From positions 37,501 through 101,500 of the forward strand of contig JAVRFU010003717.1 in assembly GCA_032717465.1 (NCBI GenBank): a DNA stretch of 64,000 nucleotides. The letters run 5' to 3'. Shown piece after piece: positions 32,990 to 44,194 of the stretch; position 1 is the first letter of the stretch; the number at the start of each line of letters is the position of its first letter. The notes beneath the pieces were generated by a model that was given only the letters and a program-made list of their open reading frames with translations, made no database searches and was not told the DNA's origin. The DNA is from Coenobita brevimanus. Lineage: Eukaryota > Arthropoda > Malacostraca > Decapoda > Coenobitidae. Both the position numbers and the translations under genes were made by a program.

Positions 32990-34615
32990 GGTAAGATAAG
33001 GGAGGCTGAGGTAGGGTGATACTGATAAGGTAGGGTAGCTGAGGCAGGGTGAGACTGATAATTTAAGCTGAGGCAGGGTGAGATGGGTAAGGCAGGGTGA
33101 GTAGGATGAGAATGAAATAGTGTTTAGCTGGGTGAGGGAAGGGTGAGATGGTTATTGCAGGATGAGGGAAGGGTGAGATGGTTATTGCAGGGAGAGGAAG
33201 GGTGAGATGGTTATTGCAGGGGGAGGAAGGGTGAGATGGTTATTGCAGGGGGAGGAAGGGTGAGATGGTTATTGCAGGGTGAGATGGTTATTGCAGGGTG
33301 AGGAAGGGTGAGATGGATATTGCAGGGTGAGGATGAGTCTGATGGTTATTGCAGGGTGAGATGCTTATTGCAGGGTGAGGAAGGGTGAGATGGTTATTGC
33401 AGGGTGAGGAAGGGTGAAATGGTTATTGCAGGGTGGGGATGGGTGAGATGGTTATTGCAGGGTGAGATGGTTATTGCAGGGTGAGGAAGGGTGAGATGGT
33501 AACAGCAGGGTGATGGAAGGGTGAGATGGTTATTGCAGGGTGAGGAAGGGTGAGATGGTTATTGCAGGGTGAGGGAAGGGTGAGATGGTTATTGCAGGGT
33601 GAGGAAGGGTGAAATGGTTATTGCAGGGTTGGGAAGGGTGAGATGGTTATTGCAGGGTGAAGGAAGGGTGAGATGGTTATTGCAGGGTGATGGAAGGGTG
33701 AGGAAGGGTGAGATGGTTATTGCAGGGTGGGGAAGGGTGAGATGGTTATTGCAGGGTGAGGAAGGGTGAAATGGTTATTGCAGGGTGGGGAAGGGTGAGA
33801 TGGTTATTGCAGGGTGAGGGAAGGGTGAGATGGTTATTGCAGGGTGAGGAAGGGTGAGATGGTAACAGCAGGGTGATGGAAGGGTGAGATGGTTATTGCA
33901 GGGTGAGGGAAGAGTGAGATGGTTATTGCAGGGTGAGGGAAAGGTGAGATGGTTATTGCAGGGGGAGGAAGGGTGAGATGGTTATTGCAGGGGGAGGAAG
34001 GGGGAGATGGTTATTGCAGGGGGAGGAAGGGTGAGATGGTTATTTCAGGATGAGGAAGGGTGAGATGGATATTGCAGGGTGAGGAAGACTCTGATGGTTA
34101 TTGCAGGGTGAGGAAGGGTGAGATGCTTATTGCAGGGTGAGGAAGGGTGAGATGCTTATTGCAGGGTGAGGAAGGGTGAGATGCTTATTGCAGGGTGAGG
34201 AAGGGTGAGATGGTTATTGCAGGGCGAGGAAGGGTGAAATGGTTATTGCAGGGTGGGGAATGTTGAGATGGTTATTGCAGGGTGAGGAAGGGTGAGATGG
34301 TTATTGCAGGGTGGGGAAGGGTGAGATGGTTATTGCAGGGTGAGGAAGGGTGAGATGGTTATTGCAGGGTGGGGAAGGGTGAGATGGTTATTGCAGGGTG
34401 AGGAAGGGTGAGATGGTTATTGCAGGGTGGGGAAGGGTGAGATGGTTATTGCAGGGTGAGGGAAGGGTGATATGGTTATTGCAGGGTGAAGGAAAGGTGA
34501 GATGGTTATTGCAGGGTGAGGGAAGGGTGAGATGGTTATTGCAGGGGGAGGTAGGGTATTGCAGGGTGAGATGGTTATTGCAGGGTGAGGTAGGGTATTG
34601 CAGGGTGATGCAGGA
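32990..34615. repeat. Large ~29-bp minisatellite, about 50 copies
   Basis: From about 33,125 the unit GGGTGAGATGGTTATTGCAG plus GGTGAGGAA repeats with small length variants (some units lack the GGTGAGGAA half). The first ~130 bases are degenerate GGTAGGGTGA/GAGGCAGGGTGA units that connect it to the CCTGCCTCACCC core elsewhere. Higher-order blocks containing GGTAACAGCAGGGTGATGG recur near 33,500 and 33,860, and GATGCTTATTGCAGG units cluster near 34,125-34,190, indicating expansion by block duplication. Open frames are artefacts. Confidence 0.96.
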
Positions 34616-34733
34616 TAGGATGTTCCATAATAGTTCTGAACATACGACTTTCTCTGGGCTGGACAGAAGTATTATTTGCAACCCCAGGCTTATGTGGACG
34701 TGACAGCGAGGCACCACAAACTGAAATTGTCCC

Positions 34734-34734
<1 letters not shown>

Positions 34735-34796
<62 letters not shown>

Positions 34797-34801
34797 CGTG
34801 C

Positions 34802-34870
<69 letters not shown>

Positions 34871-34878
34871 TGTGTGGA
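34735..34878. repeat. ~140-bp (GT)n with (GC)n interruption
   Basis: GT repeats are broken by GCGCGCGCG near 34,789-34,806. Alternating purine-pyrimidine with a GC core is a classic Z-DNA-prone composition. Confidence 0.95.
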
Positions 34879-35077
34879 GCTGGACTGAGATACGGAGGCA
34901 ATTTTGGAACTACTGCATACCCAGGCAGCAGCGCTGATAAAATGGAGCAGGAGAGTTTCCCGTTTTAAATCAGTGCCAGCACCTGAAGGCGTCCCTCTCC
35001 AGCGCAAAGTTCGTGTTAGGTGGGGTTATTGGAATCTGTCATTTCAACACATCAATTTAGCAGGGTGAGGGGCGTGG

Positions 35078-35078
<1 letters not shown>

Positions 35079-35137
<59 letters not shown>
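35079..35137. repeat. (CA)n microsatellite
   Basis: About 28 CA repeats. Confidence 0.96.
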
Positions 35138-35139
<2 letters not shown>

Positions 35140-35204
35140 TTTCATTTACTTGTTCCCCACCCTTCTTCATGAGGCAGGTGAGCTTGGAAGAGTCAGGCTG
35201 GGGT

Positions 35205-35400
35205 CACAGAGGGGTCAGGGGTCGTGGGTGTGGGCCTGGGTGTGGGCCTGGGTACAGGAAAGGGAATAAACATGTGGGTGTGGGTGTCTGGGGGGGTATA
35301 GGTGTAAGTGTAAGCTATTGTGTACGTTATTATTATGAAAGCGTGAATGATAACAGGTTTTATATTGCGAGAGTGTAAGTGTGGGTGTGGGCGTAAGTCT
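35205..35400. repeat. GTGGGTGTGGGC-type degenerate minisatellite
   Basis: GTGTGGGCCTGG and GTGGGTGTGGGTGT units. Similar sequence recurs near 36,470-36,590, again beside TATTATGAAAGCG/TTACCTTGAAAACG. Confidence 0.65.
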
Positions 35401-35409
35401 CTAGAGATG

Positions 35410-35410
35410 T

Positions 35411-35501
<91 letters not shown>
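35410..35501. repeat. ~90-bp (GT)n
   Basis: About 45 uninterrupted GT repeats. Confidence 0.97.
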
Positions 35502-35502
<1 letters not shown>

Positions 35503-35596
35503 ACATTTTATTCGTGGGCCAACCGACGCAAAGTTAATAGAAGCAGCCTGTGCTAGTTTGTGCTTCTGCTTCTTATGCCTCTATGACTCGTATTGT

Positions 35597-35865
35597 TGTC
35601 GGTTATGGAAGCTCCCAAACATCTCTTTCTAAGCCATTTATTTTTATTTTTTATACGTTACTGTCGTCTTCTATGTTGATTAAAGCATTCTAATATCGTC
35701 ATACTCTCCATAAATAAATTAACAAGATGATATCAACCAACCGGATTAAAAAAAAAAAAAATCGTTGAGGAAGAGGTGCTTGGGATCCTCCTTCATGAAA
35801 GAGAATAGAGGTTCATGCCTGGGCCTTGTACTGTACTCTAAGCGGCGTATAGCCTAATTGTAGGT
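35597..35865. repeat. Foldback repeat family Y, copy 1
   Basis: GGAAGCTCCCAAACATCTCTTTC (35,606) and, inverted, GAAGAGGTGCTTGGGATCCTCC (about 35,770-35,792) form the ends. The arms match the ends of the copies near 41.1-41.3 kb and 58.6-58.8 kb. No coding capacity. Probably a MITE-like foldback. Confidence 0.55.
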
Positions 35866-36599
35866 TTCGTAGCACTGCTCCCTCAGATAATTATTTTGCA
35901 GATAACGCCTTAACATTCACTTATATTTTATTTAAATCTCTTTAATATCGTCACACTTTGCATCACTGATATATGGTAAATAATGAGAGGTAACCTGCAG
36001 AATAAATCGCTAGGGCAAATGTATCACGAAATACGGTTAGAATACGGTAGGTTACTGTCATAAATGTGAATGTGTGAATGTTGAGCTAATGGGTACGCAT
36101 TTTAATTTTCTGGGTAGTGGTATATATGTGGGTGTGTCGATAGGTAGATTGGTAGGTTGGTAGGTAGTTGGGTAGGTAAGTGCCACCAGTGGTAATAAGT
36201 GAATATTATAGAGAATCGTTGCCATTGATGTCGGTACCGTATAGTATCGTAGATTTCTGCTGCTGCCAAATGTACTGTAGCTTAGGAGTTTGTAACTTGG
36301 CAAGGCACCTCTGTCACCAGTAATGTGGGCTGGTACCGTACCATTAAAAAGTCGTGTGGCGTTGGGTAGCGTGGAGATTGTATCGTAAGTGAAGGTGACC
36401 TATAAACACTGGGGTTAACGGGTGTTACTGTGACGCAGTTATAGTGTTCATTTATAAATGATTAGGCTATGGGCGTGGGTGTCGAGGATTGAATGTGAGT
36501 GCGGGTGCGGGTGTGGGTGTGGGCCTAACTGTGCGTGCGGATGTCAAGGATTATGAATGTGGGTGTAAGTGTGGATGTGGGTACAGGATAGGTTATAAT
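35866..36599. other. Unassigned sequence
   Basis: GTAGGTTGGTAGGTAGTTGG (about 36,150) is a small local repeat. No gene recognised. Confidence 0.4.
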
Positions 36600-36689
36600 C
36601 ACGTGGATATTGGTGGCTGAAGATATGTTGGCGTCAGTCTGTGGCCTAACTGAAGAAACTTGTACGTATTACCTTGAAAACGTGTTTAG

Positions 36690-36800
36690 TGTTCCGCCGC
36701 CTGCCCTGCTCTTCTCTCTGAGCACTATGAAAATCAGTGTGGTGAATCCGCAACAACCGACACTGGTGACCTCATCTGGCCTCAGATCAATGCCATAGGG
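36690..36800 (+). repeat. Dispersed repeat, pair with 42,095-42,215
   Basis: ATCAGTGTGGTGAATCCGCAACAACCGACACTGGTGAC and TCATCTGGCC are shared in order with 42,129-42,185, pointing to an old interspersed element. Confidence 0.6.
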
Positions 36801-36839
36801 ATCGCCAACTGCAGGTCCACCACACTGATTTGAGTCCGT

Positions 36840-36862
36840 GGAGAGAGAGAGAGAGAGAGAGA
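36840..36862. repeat. (GA)n microsatellite
   Basis: A short GA run directly upstream of a family X copy. Confidence 0.9.
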
Positions 36863-36887
36863 GGAGGCGACAAAACTGTTGGTGATA

Positions 36888-37080
36888 ACTTGTTTCACCT
36901 TAACTTGGTAGAGATATTCAACTTTTGCAGATTTGTTCCCGTAACGCAATGGTATACCAAGACAATATTACGACTAGGCTACATCGTCACTGCACTTCTC
37001 CGTGACAAAATCATGTTCTTGTGTTAATCTGTTGTTATATTTCAGCGCTCAAGATGGAAAGATGTGAATTTTAGGCCCTG
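36888..37080 (-). repeat. Dispersed ~200-bp repeat family X, copy 3
   Basis: The minus strand gives GGCCTAAAATTCACATC, TTTCCATCTTGAGCGC, GTCACGGAGAAGTGCAGTG, CGATGTAGCC and CAAGTTAAGGTGAAACAAG in the family order. Confidence 0.7.
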
Positions 37081-37239
37081 TTATTGTGAAAAAGCATCGA
37101 ATATACTATAGGCGTCCGGAGAAGTGTTGATGAGGGTGTGGGCGTGGGTGTGGACAAGTGTGTGGCAGAGGACAAAATTGTCTCTCCACAAAGGATGAGA
37201 GATGTATAAGGCAAAGAAGCACTTTCAAACATGCTCGTA

Positions 37240-37240
<1 letters not shown>

Positions 37241-37289
<49 letters not shown>

Positions 37290-37290
37290 T
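37241..37290. repeat. (CT)n-(CA)n compound microsatellite
   Basis: Clean CT run followed by CA run. Confidence 0.95.
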
Positions 37291-37299
37291 ACTCCTCAG

Positions 37300-37577
37300 T
37301 CGACGCAAAATTATTTAAACCAGATTCCCCCTCCCCCACTCTCTGAGCACACACAAGTTAACTGCTAAAAGAGCACTATATACTTTTTTGGCTAGTTTAG
37401 TATGCAGTAAATTATGTAAATAATATCTTGGTTAAATATTTAGAGGCTAGCATGAATACTGATGACCTTCCTTTAGTGACTGGCGTTAAATGGTACTGGT
37501 ATGCATATCAATACTGTTTGGAGGTCTAAAGATAGAGGCCAATGGGTTTTTGTAATGGGTGTGTGTCTGGGTATTGG
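37300..37577. other. Unassigned sequence
   Basis: No gene or repeat family recognised. Confidence 0.4.
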
Positions 37578-37578
37578 A

Positions 37579-37629
<51 letters not shown>

Positions 37630-37710
37630 TGTGTGTGTGTGTGTCTGTGTGTGTGTGTGTCTGTGTGTCTGTCTGTCTGTCTCTGTCTGTCTGTCTGTCT
37701 GTCTGTTTAC
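37578..37710. repeat. (GT)n-(CTGT)n compound microsatellite
   Basis: GT repeats grade into GTCTGTCTG units. Confidence 0.95.
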
Positions 37711-37924
37711 AGACGCAAACAAACAGTGGTTGTGAAAGACGGGAAGAGATTGGAGGTCCTGAGTATTAAGTGGGCATGCCAGGGAAGAATGGAATACGTC
37801 TGAGAATGTGAATGAAAGATAATTAGAAACCCGGAGCAAGCGAGTAAGAAAAAAAAATTATGATCTCTGGACTGACACAGAAAGATCATTAAAAAGAGAC
37901 TGTTCATTTGTAAAGATTGTTCGT

Positions 37925-38065
37925 ATGGTCAGTAAAATCCTTTGGGCGTAGCATGAATAATTATCTAATAGAAGGCACGGCAGAGAAGGAATTAAGATGT
38001 AATAACCAAAATAAATCGTTAAAGAAGATGTGTTAGGGCGGCTTCTTAACTAACAGAACGCTTAA
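37925..38065. repeat. Probable partial family Y copy
   Basis: AATAAATCGTTAAAGAAGATGTGTTAGGGCGGCTTCTTAAC resembles the right arm of family Y. The left arm is not clear. Confidence 0.4.
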
Positions 38066-38259
38066 ACCATTTTCTGGTGGGGGAGGGGGATTAGGAGTCT
38101 CTATCTCCTCAACTATTTTGTTGTCATTCGGCACTCTGATACTTTCCTATATATTATGTAGTTAAACAATGTCGATATGAAAAAGGTATCAATAACGTAC
38201 AACACAAAATCACTGCCTCCACCAGGACGATGTCTTTATTGTGTTTTCGTCCTCCCTGC

Positions 38260-38345
38260 AGCGGTGGCCGAATTGTTCTTCTTAGCAGCGAAACTGCCGG
38301 CCCGACAGTGACATGGTTCAGTTCCTGGTGCGGGCAGTAGATACG
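38260..38345 (+). mobile_element. tRNA-like sequence (class II-like), SINE head or pseudogene
   Basis: A-box-like TGGCCGAATTGT (38,265-38,276) and a good B box GGTTCAGTTCC (38,315-38,325) bracket a ~38-base interval, suggesting a Leu/Ser-type tRNA with a long variable arm. Acceptor pairing is not convincing. Confidence 0.5.
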
Positions 38346-38391
38346 GTACCACCAATCTTGTGAGCTCAGGAGGCGCCTCAACTCAGCACCT

Positions 38392-38665
38392 ACTCAGCAG
38401 TTTAAGTCATCAGCATATACCACACTGATATTCCCTTGTTTCAGCACCTACTCGACAGTTAAAGTCTGCAGCATATAGCACACAAATATTCCCTTGTATC
38501 AGCACCTACTCAGCAGTCTAAGTCAGCAGCACAAAGCACACTAATATTCCTTTGTATCAGCACCTACTATCTAAGTCAGCAGCACAAAGCACACTAATAT
38601 TCCCTTGTATCAGCATCTACTCAGCAGATAAAGCCAGCAACACAGAACACATGAATATTCCCCCG
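38392..38665. repeat. ~58-66-bp tandem repeat, about 4.5 copies
   Basis: Units contain TCAGCACCTACTCAGCAG, AAGTCAGCAGCA and CACACTAATATTCCCTTGT. Confidence 0.92.
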
Positions 38666-38950
38666 TCTGTTATGTATGTTTATTTTCTTGGGGATAATTT
38701 GGATAAAAAAACCATACCAAAGAGTAAAACATGTCATATACAGGAAAATATGGGAAGGGGAGGTTCTATGGGTTATACTACGGTACGCTAATAGGATATG
38801 AACCTACAGGCAGGGTTGGTCAGGAATTCGCTCCCTATAGGGGCATCCTCCTCCTCCTCTCCTTATATAATTATAACGACCGTACCACGGACACCAAGTA
38901 TAGAGTGAAGGTCTGGATGGAGGAAATATATCACGTACTCCCCCTCCCCC

Positions 38951-38985
<35 letters not shown>

Positions 38986-39172
38986 TCGTTTCACTTCATT
39001 TTCATTCTTTGCCGAGTGACAACTCTTCCTAATTTTACATTTAATAATAAGTACAAAAAGAAAAACAAAGTAGGCATGTGACAATTAAATTCCCTCTATC
39101 ACACTGCGCACCTAAAAAGTAAAGAAGGAAAGAAAAAAAAGGCGTCACTCTACCCAAGGCACTCTGCAACGG

Positions 39173-39174
<2 letters not shown>
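38666..39174. other. Unassigned sequence with (CT)n
   Basis: (CT)n at about 38,955-38,982. No gene recognised. Confidence 0.45.
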
Positions 39175-39247
<73 letters not shown>

Positions 39248-39265
39248 CACACACACACACACACA
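39175..39265. repeat. ~90-bp (CA)n
   Basis: About 45 CA repeats with one GCAC interruption. Confidence 0.97.
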
Positions 39266-39721
39266 ATCACCAAATCCCTCTCACGCGCAGCAAACCTCTA
39301 AAAGTCGTCTCTGAGAAAGCAAGAAATGCCATCAGGGAATCGACTCCCGCTAAGCACACGGCTGCACTTGGCACCTGGGTGTAAGGTAATGGGTTTGAGG
39401 GCTAATGGTGGGGACGGCGTGTGTCTGCAGTGTGTGTGTCCTCTGCCTCCATTAGTGTGGTGTTCGGGGCCGTCTTCCCTGCTGCCAGCCTAAAAGCACA
39501 CCGCCACAGGGAGACGCGGGGGTGGGGGGAGGCGGGAGGAAAAAAATAGAGGAAAAAGAGAAAAGAGAAATGACAATACTGGTAGACCAATATGCAATGT
39601 GAGTATATAGAAGACATATTTGTACTCATGCATATACACATACATATGAATTACATAAATATGTATAGATGTAGACATAAATATACACATATACACAACA
39701 CATATGTGCATATAATGTACC

Positions 39722-39785
<64 letters not shown>

Positions 39786-40039
39786 CAGTGGTATCTATAT
39801 ATCAATCTATCCATCTCTAATCCACTTTTCCACCATAAACATAAGTGACGTGACGTATGATCCAGAAATAAAAAGAAAATGCACAAACGTGAAAGAAATG
39901 GACCACCAACTCATCCACACACAATTCTAGCCTTCTGACTCCTGGCACCCCGTCACTGCCCAATCCATATACCCGGTACTGTATAATACACTTATTTACA
40001 GCCATGCATATGAAGAGAGGGCGTGCGATTGTTTTACTC

Positions 40040-40040
<1 letters not shown>
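39266..40040. other. Unassigned sequence with (CT)n-(TATC)n
   Basis: (CT)n-(TATC)n occupies 39,722-39,786, and ATACATAT-rich DNA precedes it. No gene recognised. Confidence 0.45.

Positions 40041-40100
<60 letters not shown>
40041..40100. repeat. (GT)n microsatellite
   Basis: About 29 GT repeats. Confidence 0.97.
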
Positions 40101-40101
<1 letters not shown>

Positions 40102-40194
40102 GAAAATGAACTGATTTGATCTTATTTAGGCCTATTCCAAAGTTAGACGAAGGGAAGAGGTCAGCCAAGGGCCTGACCGATTATTATTAAAAGC

Positions 40195-40375
40195 AGCAGT
40201 GGTAGTAGTAGTAACGATAGTAGTAGTGGTAGTAGTAGCAGTAATAGTAGTGTCGATAGTATTGGTGGTGGTGGTGGTGGTGGTGGTGGTGGTGGTGGTG
40301 GTGGTGGTGGTGGTGGTAGTAGTAGTAGGAGTAGTAGTAGTAGTAGTAGTAATAGTGGCACTGGTATTAGTATTT
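40195..40375. repeat. (GTA)n-(GTG)n trinucleotide array
   Basis: GTAGTAGTA, then about 17 GTG units, then GTAGTA again. Confidence 0.95.
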
Positions 40376-40384
40376 TAGAATATT

Positions 40385-40935
40385 AGTGAAAAGATCAAGG
40401 TCACATAGCGGGATCAACTTAAACAACTTTTATCAGAGTTACACCAAACGTTATGGAAGGGTTCAGGATAATCCGGGGAGAAAGATTTTATTCTGAAAGC
40501 AATTAGTCAAAGATCAAGGTCACAGGGACAGTTCAAAGGTTATGTTCACAGGGCAACATCGAATTCAATAGCCGTGTATCTGATTTACATTAATTTTGAT
40601 GGCAGAGTTCAGAGTAAGGCAAGAATGAAGAGATCTGACCGTGAGCATAACCCATCAAAGGTCAAGGTCACAAAGCTATCAGTGAAATGTTCAACGCCAT
40701 AACTCCCACACTTTTAATTCGATTTGGACCAAACTGGGTGGAAGGTTTGAGGATCAGTCAAGAATGAAGAGACTGAAAATAAGTCAGATCTCAAGGTCAC
40801 AGGGTAAGCTCAACTCATTTTTCATCTGATCTGGACCTATGTTGGTGGAAGTGTTAAGGATCAAACAAGGATGAAGTAATTTGATTTTGAGAACCACTAG
40901 TCGAATGTCAAGGTCACTGGACACGGGCAAATGTT
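40385..40935 (+). repeat. ~120-150-bp tandem unit with conserved TCAAGGTCA
   Basis: TCAAGGTCAC occurs five times (near 40,395, 40,515, 40,669, 40,791 and 40,911). Flanks AAGAATGAAGAGA.CTGA and GATTTGGACCAAACTGGGTGGAAG recur more loosely. TCAAGGTCA is the extended half-site bound by FTZ-F1/NR5A and ERR-type nuclear receptors, though nothing here shows such binding. A related block on the opposite strand (GGTGACCTTGACTCTGACCT) lies at about 47,656. Confidence 0.75.
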
Positions 40936-41084
40936 TCGGGCATTGCACTCACTGGATGCTGCCTCTTGTTTGTACTTTTCCGTCGACTATCAAGTTTAAA
41001 AAGTGTAATGTGTGAACACCATTTCCCATGTGCTCCTTCCAACATACCATGCCAACTCCATCTCCTGTCTACTTCTTCCTCTCG
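40936..41084. other. Unassigned sequence
   Basis: Single-copy-looking sequence without recognised features. Confidence 0.35.
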
Positions 41085-41295
41085 ACCCGTATTGCCGTAG
41101 GGTGAGCAAGCTTACTAACATTTCTTCCTTAATTATTAAATTTGCATATTACACCTTACTAGTCTTTTGTGTCACATCTATTCCTTTGTATCATCGACAC
41201 AGATTGCTTAAATAGGATAAAACCAATTAAATAAAATGGCAAACGTAGAAATAAATTGGTAGGGAAAGGGTGTTTGGGAGCTTCTTTATCAGACG
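41085..41295. repeat. Foldback repeat family Y, copy 2
   Basis: GCAAGCTTACTAACATTTCTTCC (about 41,107) and inverted GGGAAAGGGTGTTTGGGAGCTTCTT (about 41,262) mark the arms. Confidence 0.5.
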
Positions 41296-41579
41296 AGAAA
41301 TGACCCCTTGACTTCCATACCTCCCTTCCTCACAATTTAACGTACAAAAAACATTCTTTTATTTTTGCTAGCATGCCTCTTCCAACCTCCCAGCTCACTC
41401 AGGCAGCGCATTCACCACCTTATCTGCATCCATTGTCTCCATCTTACCATACCATCTACGCACGTCTCCTTTGTTATCAGCAGACTTCTTTACCAAACAT
41501 CTTTCCCGGATTTCATTTTTTAATTCTGTCCACAGGGCGAACTCACTCACATCCTCAGGAGTCACAGTGTTATTATGTA

Positions 41580-41822
41580 GAGAGAGAGAGAGAGAGAGAG
41601 AGAGAGCAGCCACCCTGGATAAACTCTGGGATTAGGTATCTGGAAATTAACAGATGATTGCTCTCCTTCGACTACGGTATTATAGCCTACTAACAGACCT
41701 ATCCATTTCCTCCCTCTCTCTGGTGCACTATGAGGAAGGAGAGACAAGCACGAGTAGGACATTAAACAATTACTCACCCACCTTATCCAAAATATATGAC
41801 AGTCAGCTGCCGTCGTGGGGTT

Positions 41823-41864
<42 letters not shown>

Positions 41865-41906
41865 ATGAATCCTAATAAATTCACGTAAGTGCACTGTAAG
41901 AAAAGC

Positions 41907-41970
<64 letters not shown>
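41580..41970. repeat. (GA)n, (CT)n and (GT)n microsatellites
   Basis: (GA)n at 41,580-41,606, (CT)n at 41,824-41,861 and (GT)n at 41,909-41,970. Confidence 0.95.
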
Positions 41971-41973
<3 letters not shown>

Positions 41974-42094
41974 CATTTTACATAATTCTAGCCATTTCCT
42001 TGGATTTTATATCATTCTGTATTTATAACACAGGATAAATGTTGAATGAGAATGTAATATTACAAATGACTTATGTACAATCAACCTACGTCCT

Positions 42095-42215
42095 CAGCTT
42101 TTCCCCGTTATTCTTTCTATGATTTTCGAAATTCAGTGTGGTGCATCCGCAGCAACTGTCACTGACGAATTTATCTGGCCACAGGTAAGAAAATTTTATA
42201 TGGGTCCAAACTGAC
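42095..42215 (+). repeat. Dispersed repeat, pair with 36,690-36,800
   Basis: TTCAGTGTGGTGCATCCGCAGCAACTGTCACTGACGAA and TTATCTGGCCACAG align in order with the copy near 36.7 kb. Confidence 0.6.
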
Positions 42216-42289
42216 ATCTCCAAAACGAGAAACGAAAACAATAGCCATTGACTGATGTGGCTTAGTGATAAATAATTTACCGTATATAG

Positions 42290-43790
42290 CTATAGGTAAT
42301 GTAAACTATCCTAACCTTAAGAAATCCAGGCCAACCAAAACTCATCCATTCTAACTAATCTAATCCAGCTTGGCCAAATTCAACTCACGCCAAATAACCA
42401 TGACCTAAACCAACACAATCCAACGTACCATAACTCTCACAGACTCAGCTTACCCTGTCGGAACCGAGCTGACAGAAGTGCAACAACAATTATGGCCATT
42501 GTTCTGGAGCCTCAGTAAGCCCCTATCCAACCACCAAAACCCAACCCAACCCAGTTCACCCTAACCCAACCCAACCAAACTTGCCTTGGTCCAGTCACCC
42601 TACCCTGACCTATCCTAACCTAACCTAACCAAACCACTACCGGTACTAATTCAATCCAACTGAACAGTTAAATCCACCCTAATCTATTTATTAATCTAAC
42701 CCAACGCAGTGCAATCCATTCAAAGTTAATTCAGCTCAATCCAATAAAAGCGAGCCTAACCCAAATCAGTGCAATCCAAGCCCACCTAACCCAACTCAGT
42801 TCAATCCAGGCCGGCCTAACCCAACTCAGTCCAATCGAAGTCCACCTAACCCAACTCTGTCTAATCCGACACAATCTAACCTAACATAATCTAATTTCAT
42901 GTAACTTAATCCAATCGCATCTAATCACACTCAGTCTAGTCTAAGACAATTAAGGACAGTGCGACATAACTGAGGAAGCAGGGGGGGTACATACTGTAGA
43001 TTCTGTAAACAGTCCCCCTGCTTTTACACCTCGCCATACCACTCCACCATCTAACCCTCATAACCAAACGCAATACAGTCCACCACAGCCTAACCTAACC
43101 CAGATCACTCAGCCAAGACAAGCTCGCAAGTGAAATTCCTCGAGTTAAATTCTCATGCTGGTCAGACTGGTGGGCATAGTTTGTTTCCTCGCTGTCCCTC
43201 TTCACTCAGTAGTAACAGGGGGAGCAGGCTGTGTTTCAGATTGTTGCCTGTTTTATTCTGACAAAACATTCCAAAAGCTGATAATGTATTATTTATTCCT
43301 GTTCAATTAATAGGCTTGTTCTTGCAAATATTAGTCTTAATTACCATTCTGTAATCAATATACTGGTACCTTAATCTTAATCCTTCTTTTTTCTTCCGTT
43401 TAATCCAGTCCACCCGAACTGACTATAAGCTAACCTAATTAAAATCAATTAATAAGGGTGTGGGTGGCTTAGGGACATGCAAATACGGTACTCTGTAACC
43501 AAGACTTACCTAGCGCTACACTCACCATTCCATCATAACTCAATCTAACCTAATCAAACCTAACTCATTCCAACCCAGTATCATCCAGTCAAAACCAATC
43601 TAACCTAACCCAACACAACCCAGCTTAATCTATATCAACACACCTTAACTCACTCCAATATAACTCACCTTAACCTCACCCACCCTAACCACAGTAAACC
43701 CAGCACATTCCAACTCAACATAATGCTCTCTAACCTAACCTAACCTAGCTCAGTCCAGTCTAACCAATGCTACGTAATACAGCCAACCAA
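42290..43790. repeat. ~1.5-kb degenerate CCTAA/CCCAA-rich block
   Basis: AACCTAACCTAACC, CCAACCCAACCC and CCTAACCCAACTCAGTCCAATC recur throughout, with a loose 5-base rhythm (CTAAC/CCAAC/TCCAA). Three perfect TAACC units stand near 42,615-42,632. The arthropod telomere repeat is TTAGG (CCTAA), so this could be a decayed interstitial telomere-like array or a separate AACCY satellite. About 42,940-43,070 and 43,135-43,440 are non-repetitive interruptions. Confidence 0.7.
42965..43028. repeat. Hairpin, AAGCAGGGGG with CCCCCTGCTT
   Basis: Ten-base perfect arms with a loop of about 30 bases inside the CCTAA-rich block. Confidence 0.7.
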
Positions 43791-43799
43791 TTCAATCTG

Positions 43800-44139
43800 A
43801 GACTTTTTTTTTTCATTCTAGGTACCTGCAGACGAATACCGGTATATATTAGTTTTTGAGAGAAATCTGTTGGCGAAGGGTTTCATGAAGACTACATATA
43901 CAGCCTCTTTACTTTCCGAAATCTCTCCATACAAGAAAACAATCCGTGGATGCAGTAAAGGATGAAATATAAGTTATCGTAGCGAAGGGGTTACGCTAGT
44001 ACAGGAATTGTGGAGGGGGGGGAATGTAGTTAATCCATGTGCATGACCCCCCCCCCCCGCGTTGTTGCTACACCTCACACTCCACCGCCAAGGAAGGGGA
44101 GAGGGACTGATTTGACGATAAGCTGCTTTGTCACCCTCG

Positions 44140-44141
<2 letters not shown>
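43800..44141. other. Unassigned sequence with G-run/C-run pair
   Basis: GGGGGGGG (about 44,015) and a C-run (about 44,047) could pair. TCGTAGCGAAGGGGTTAC near 43,977 matches, inverted, the CCCCTTCGCTGCGA motif of 25.6 kb. Confidence 0.45.

Positions 44142-44190
<49 letters not shown>
44142..44190. repeat. (CT)n microsatellite
   Basis: About 24 CT repeats. Confidence 0.97.

Positions 44191-44194
<4 letters not shown>

Noticed and set aside
33000..34615. CRISPR-like array (regular ~29-bp units)
   Set aside because: Units are contiguous variants of one sequence with no unique spacers, and the DNA is eukaryotic.
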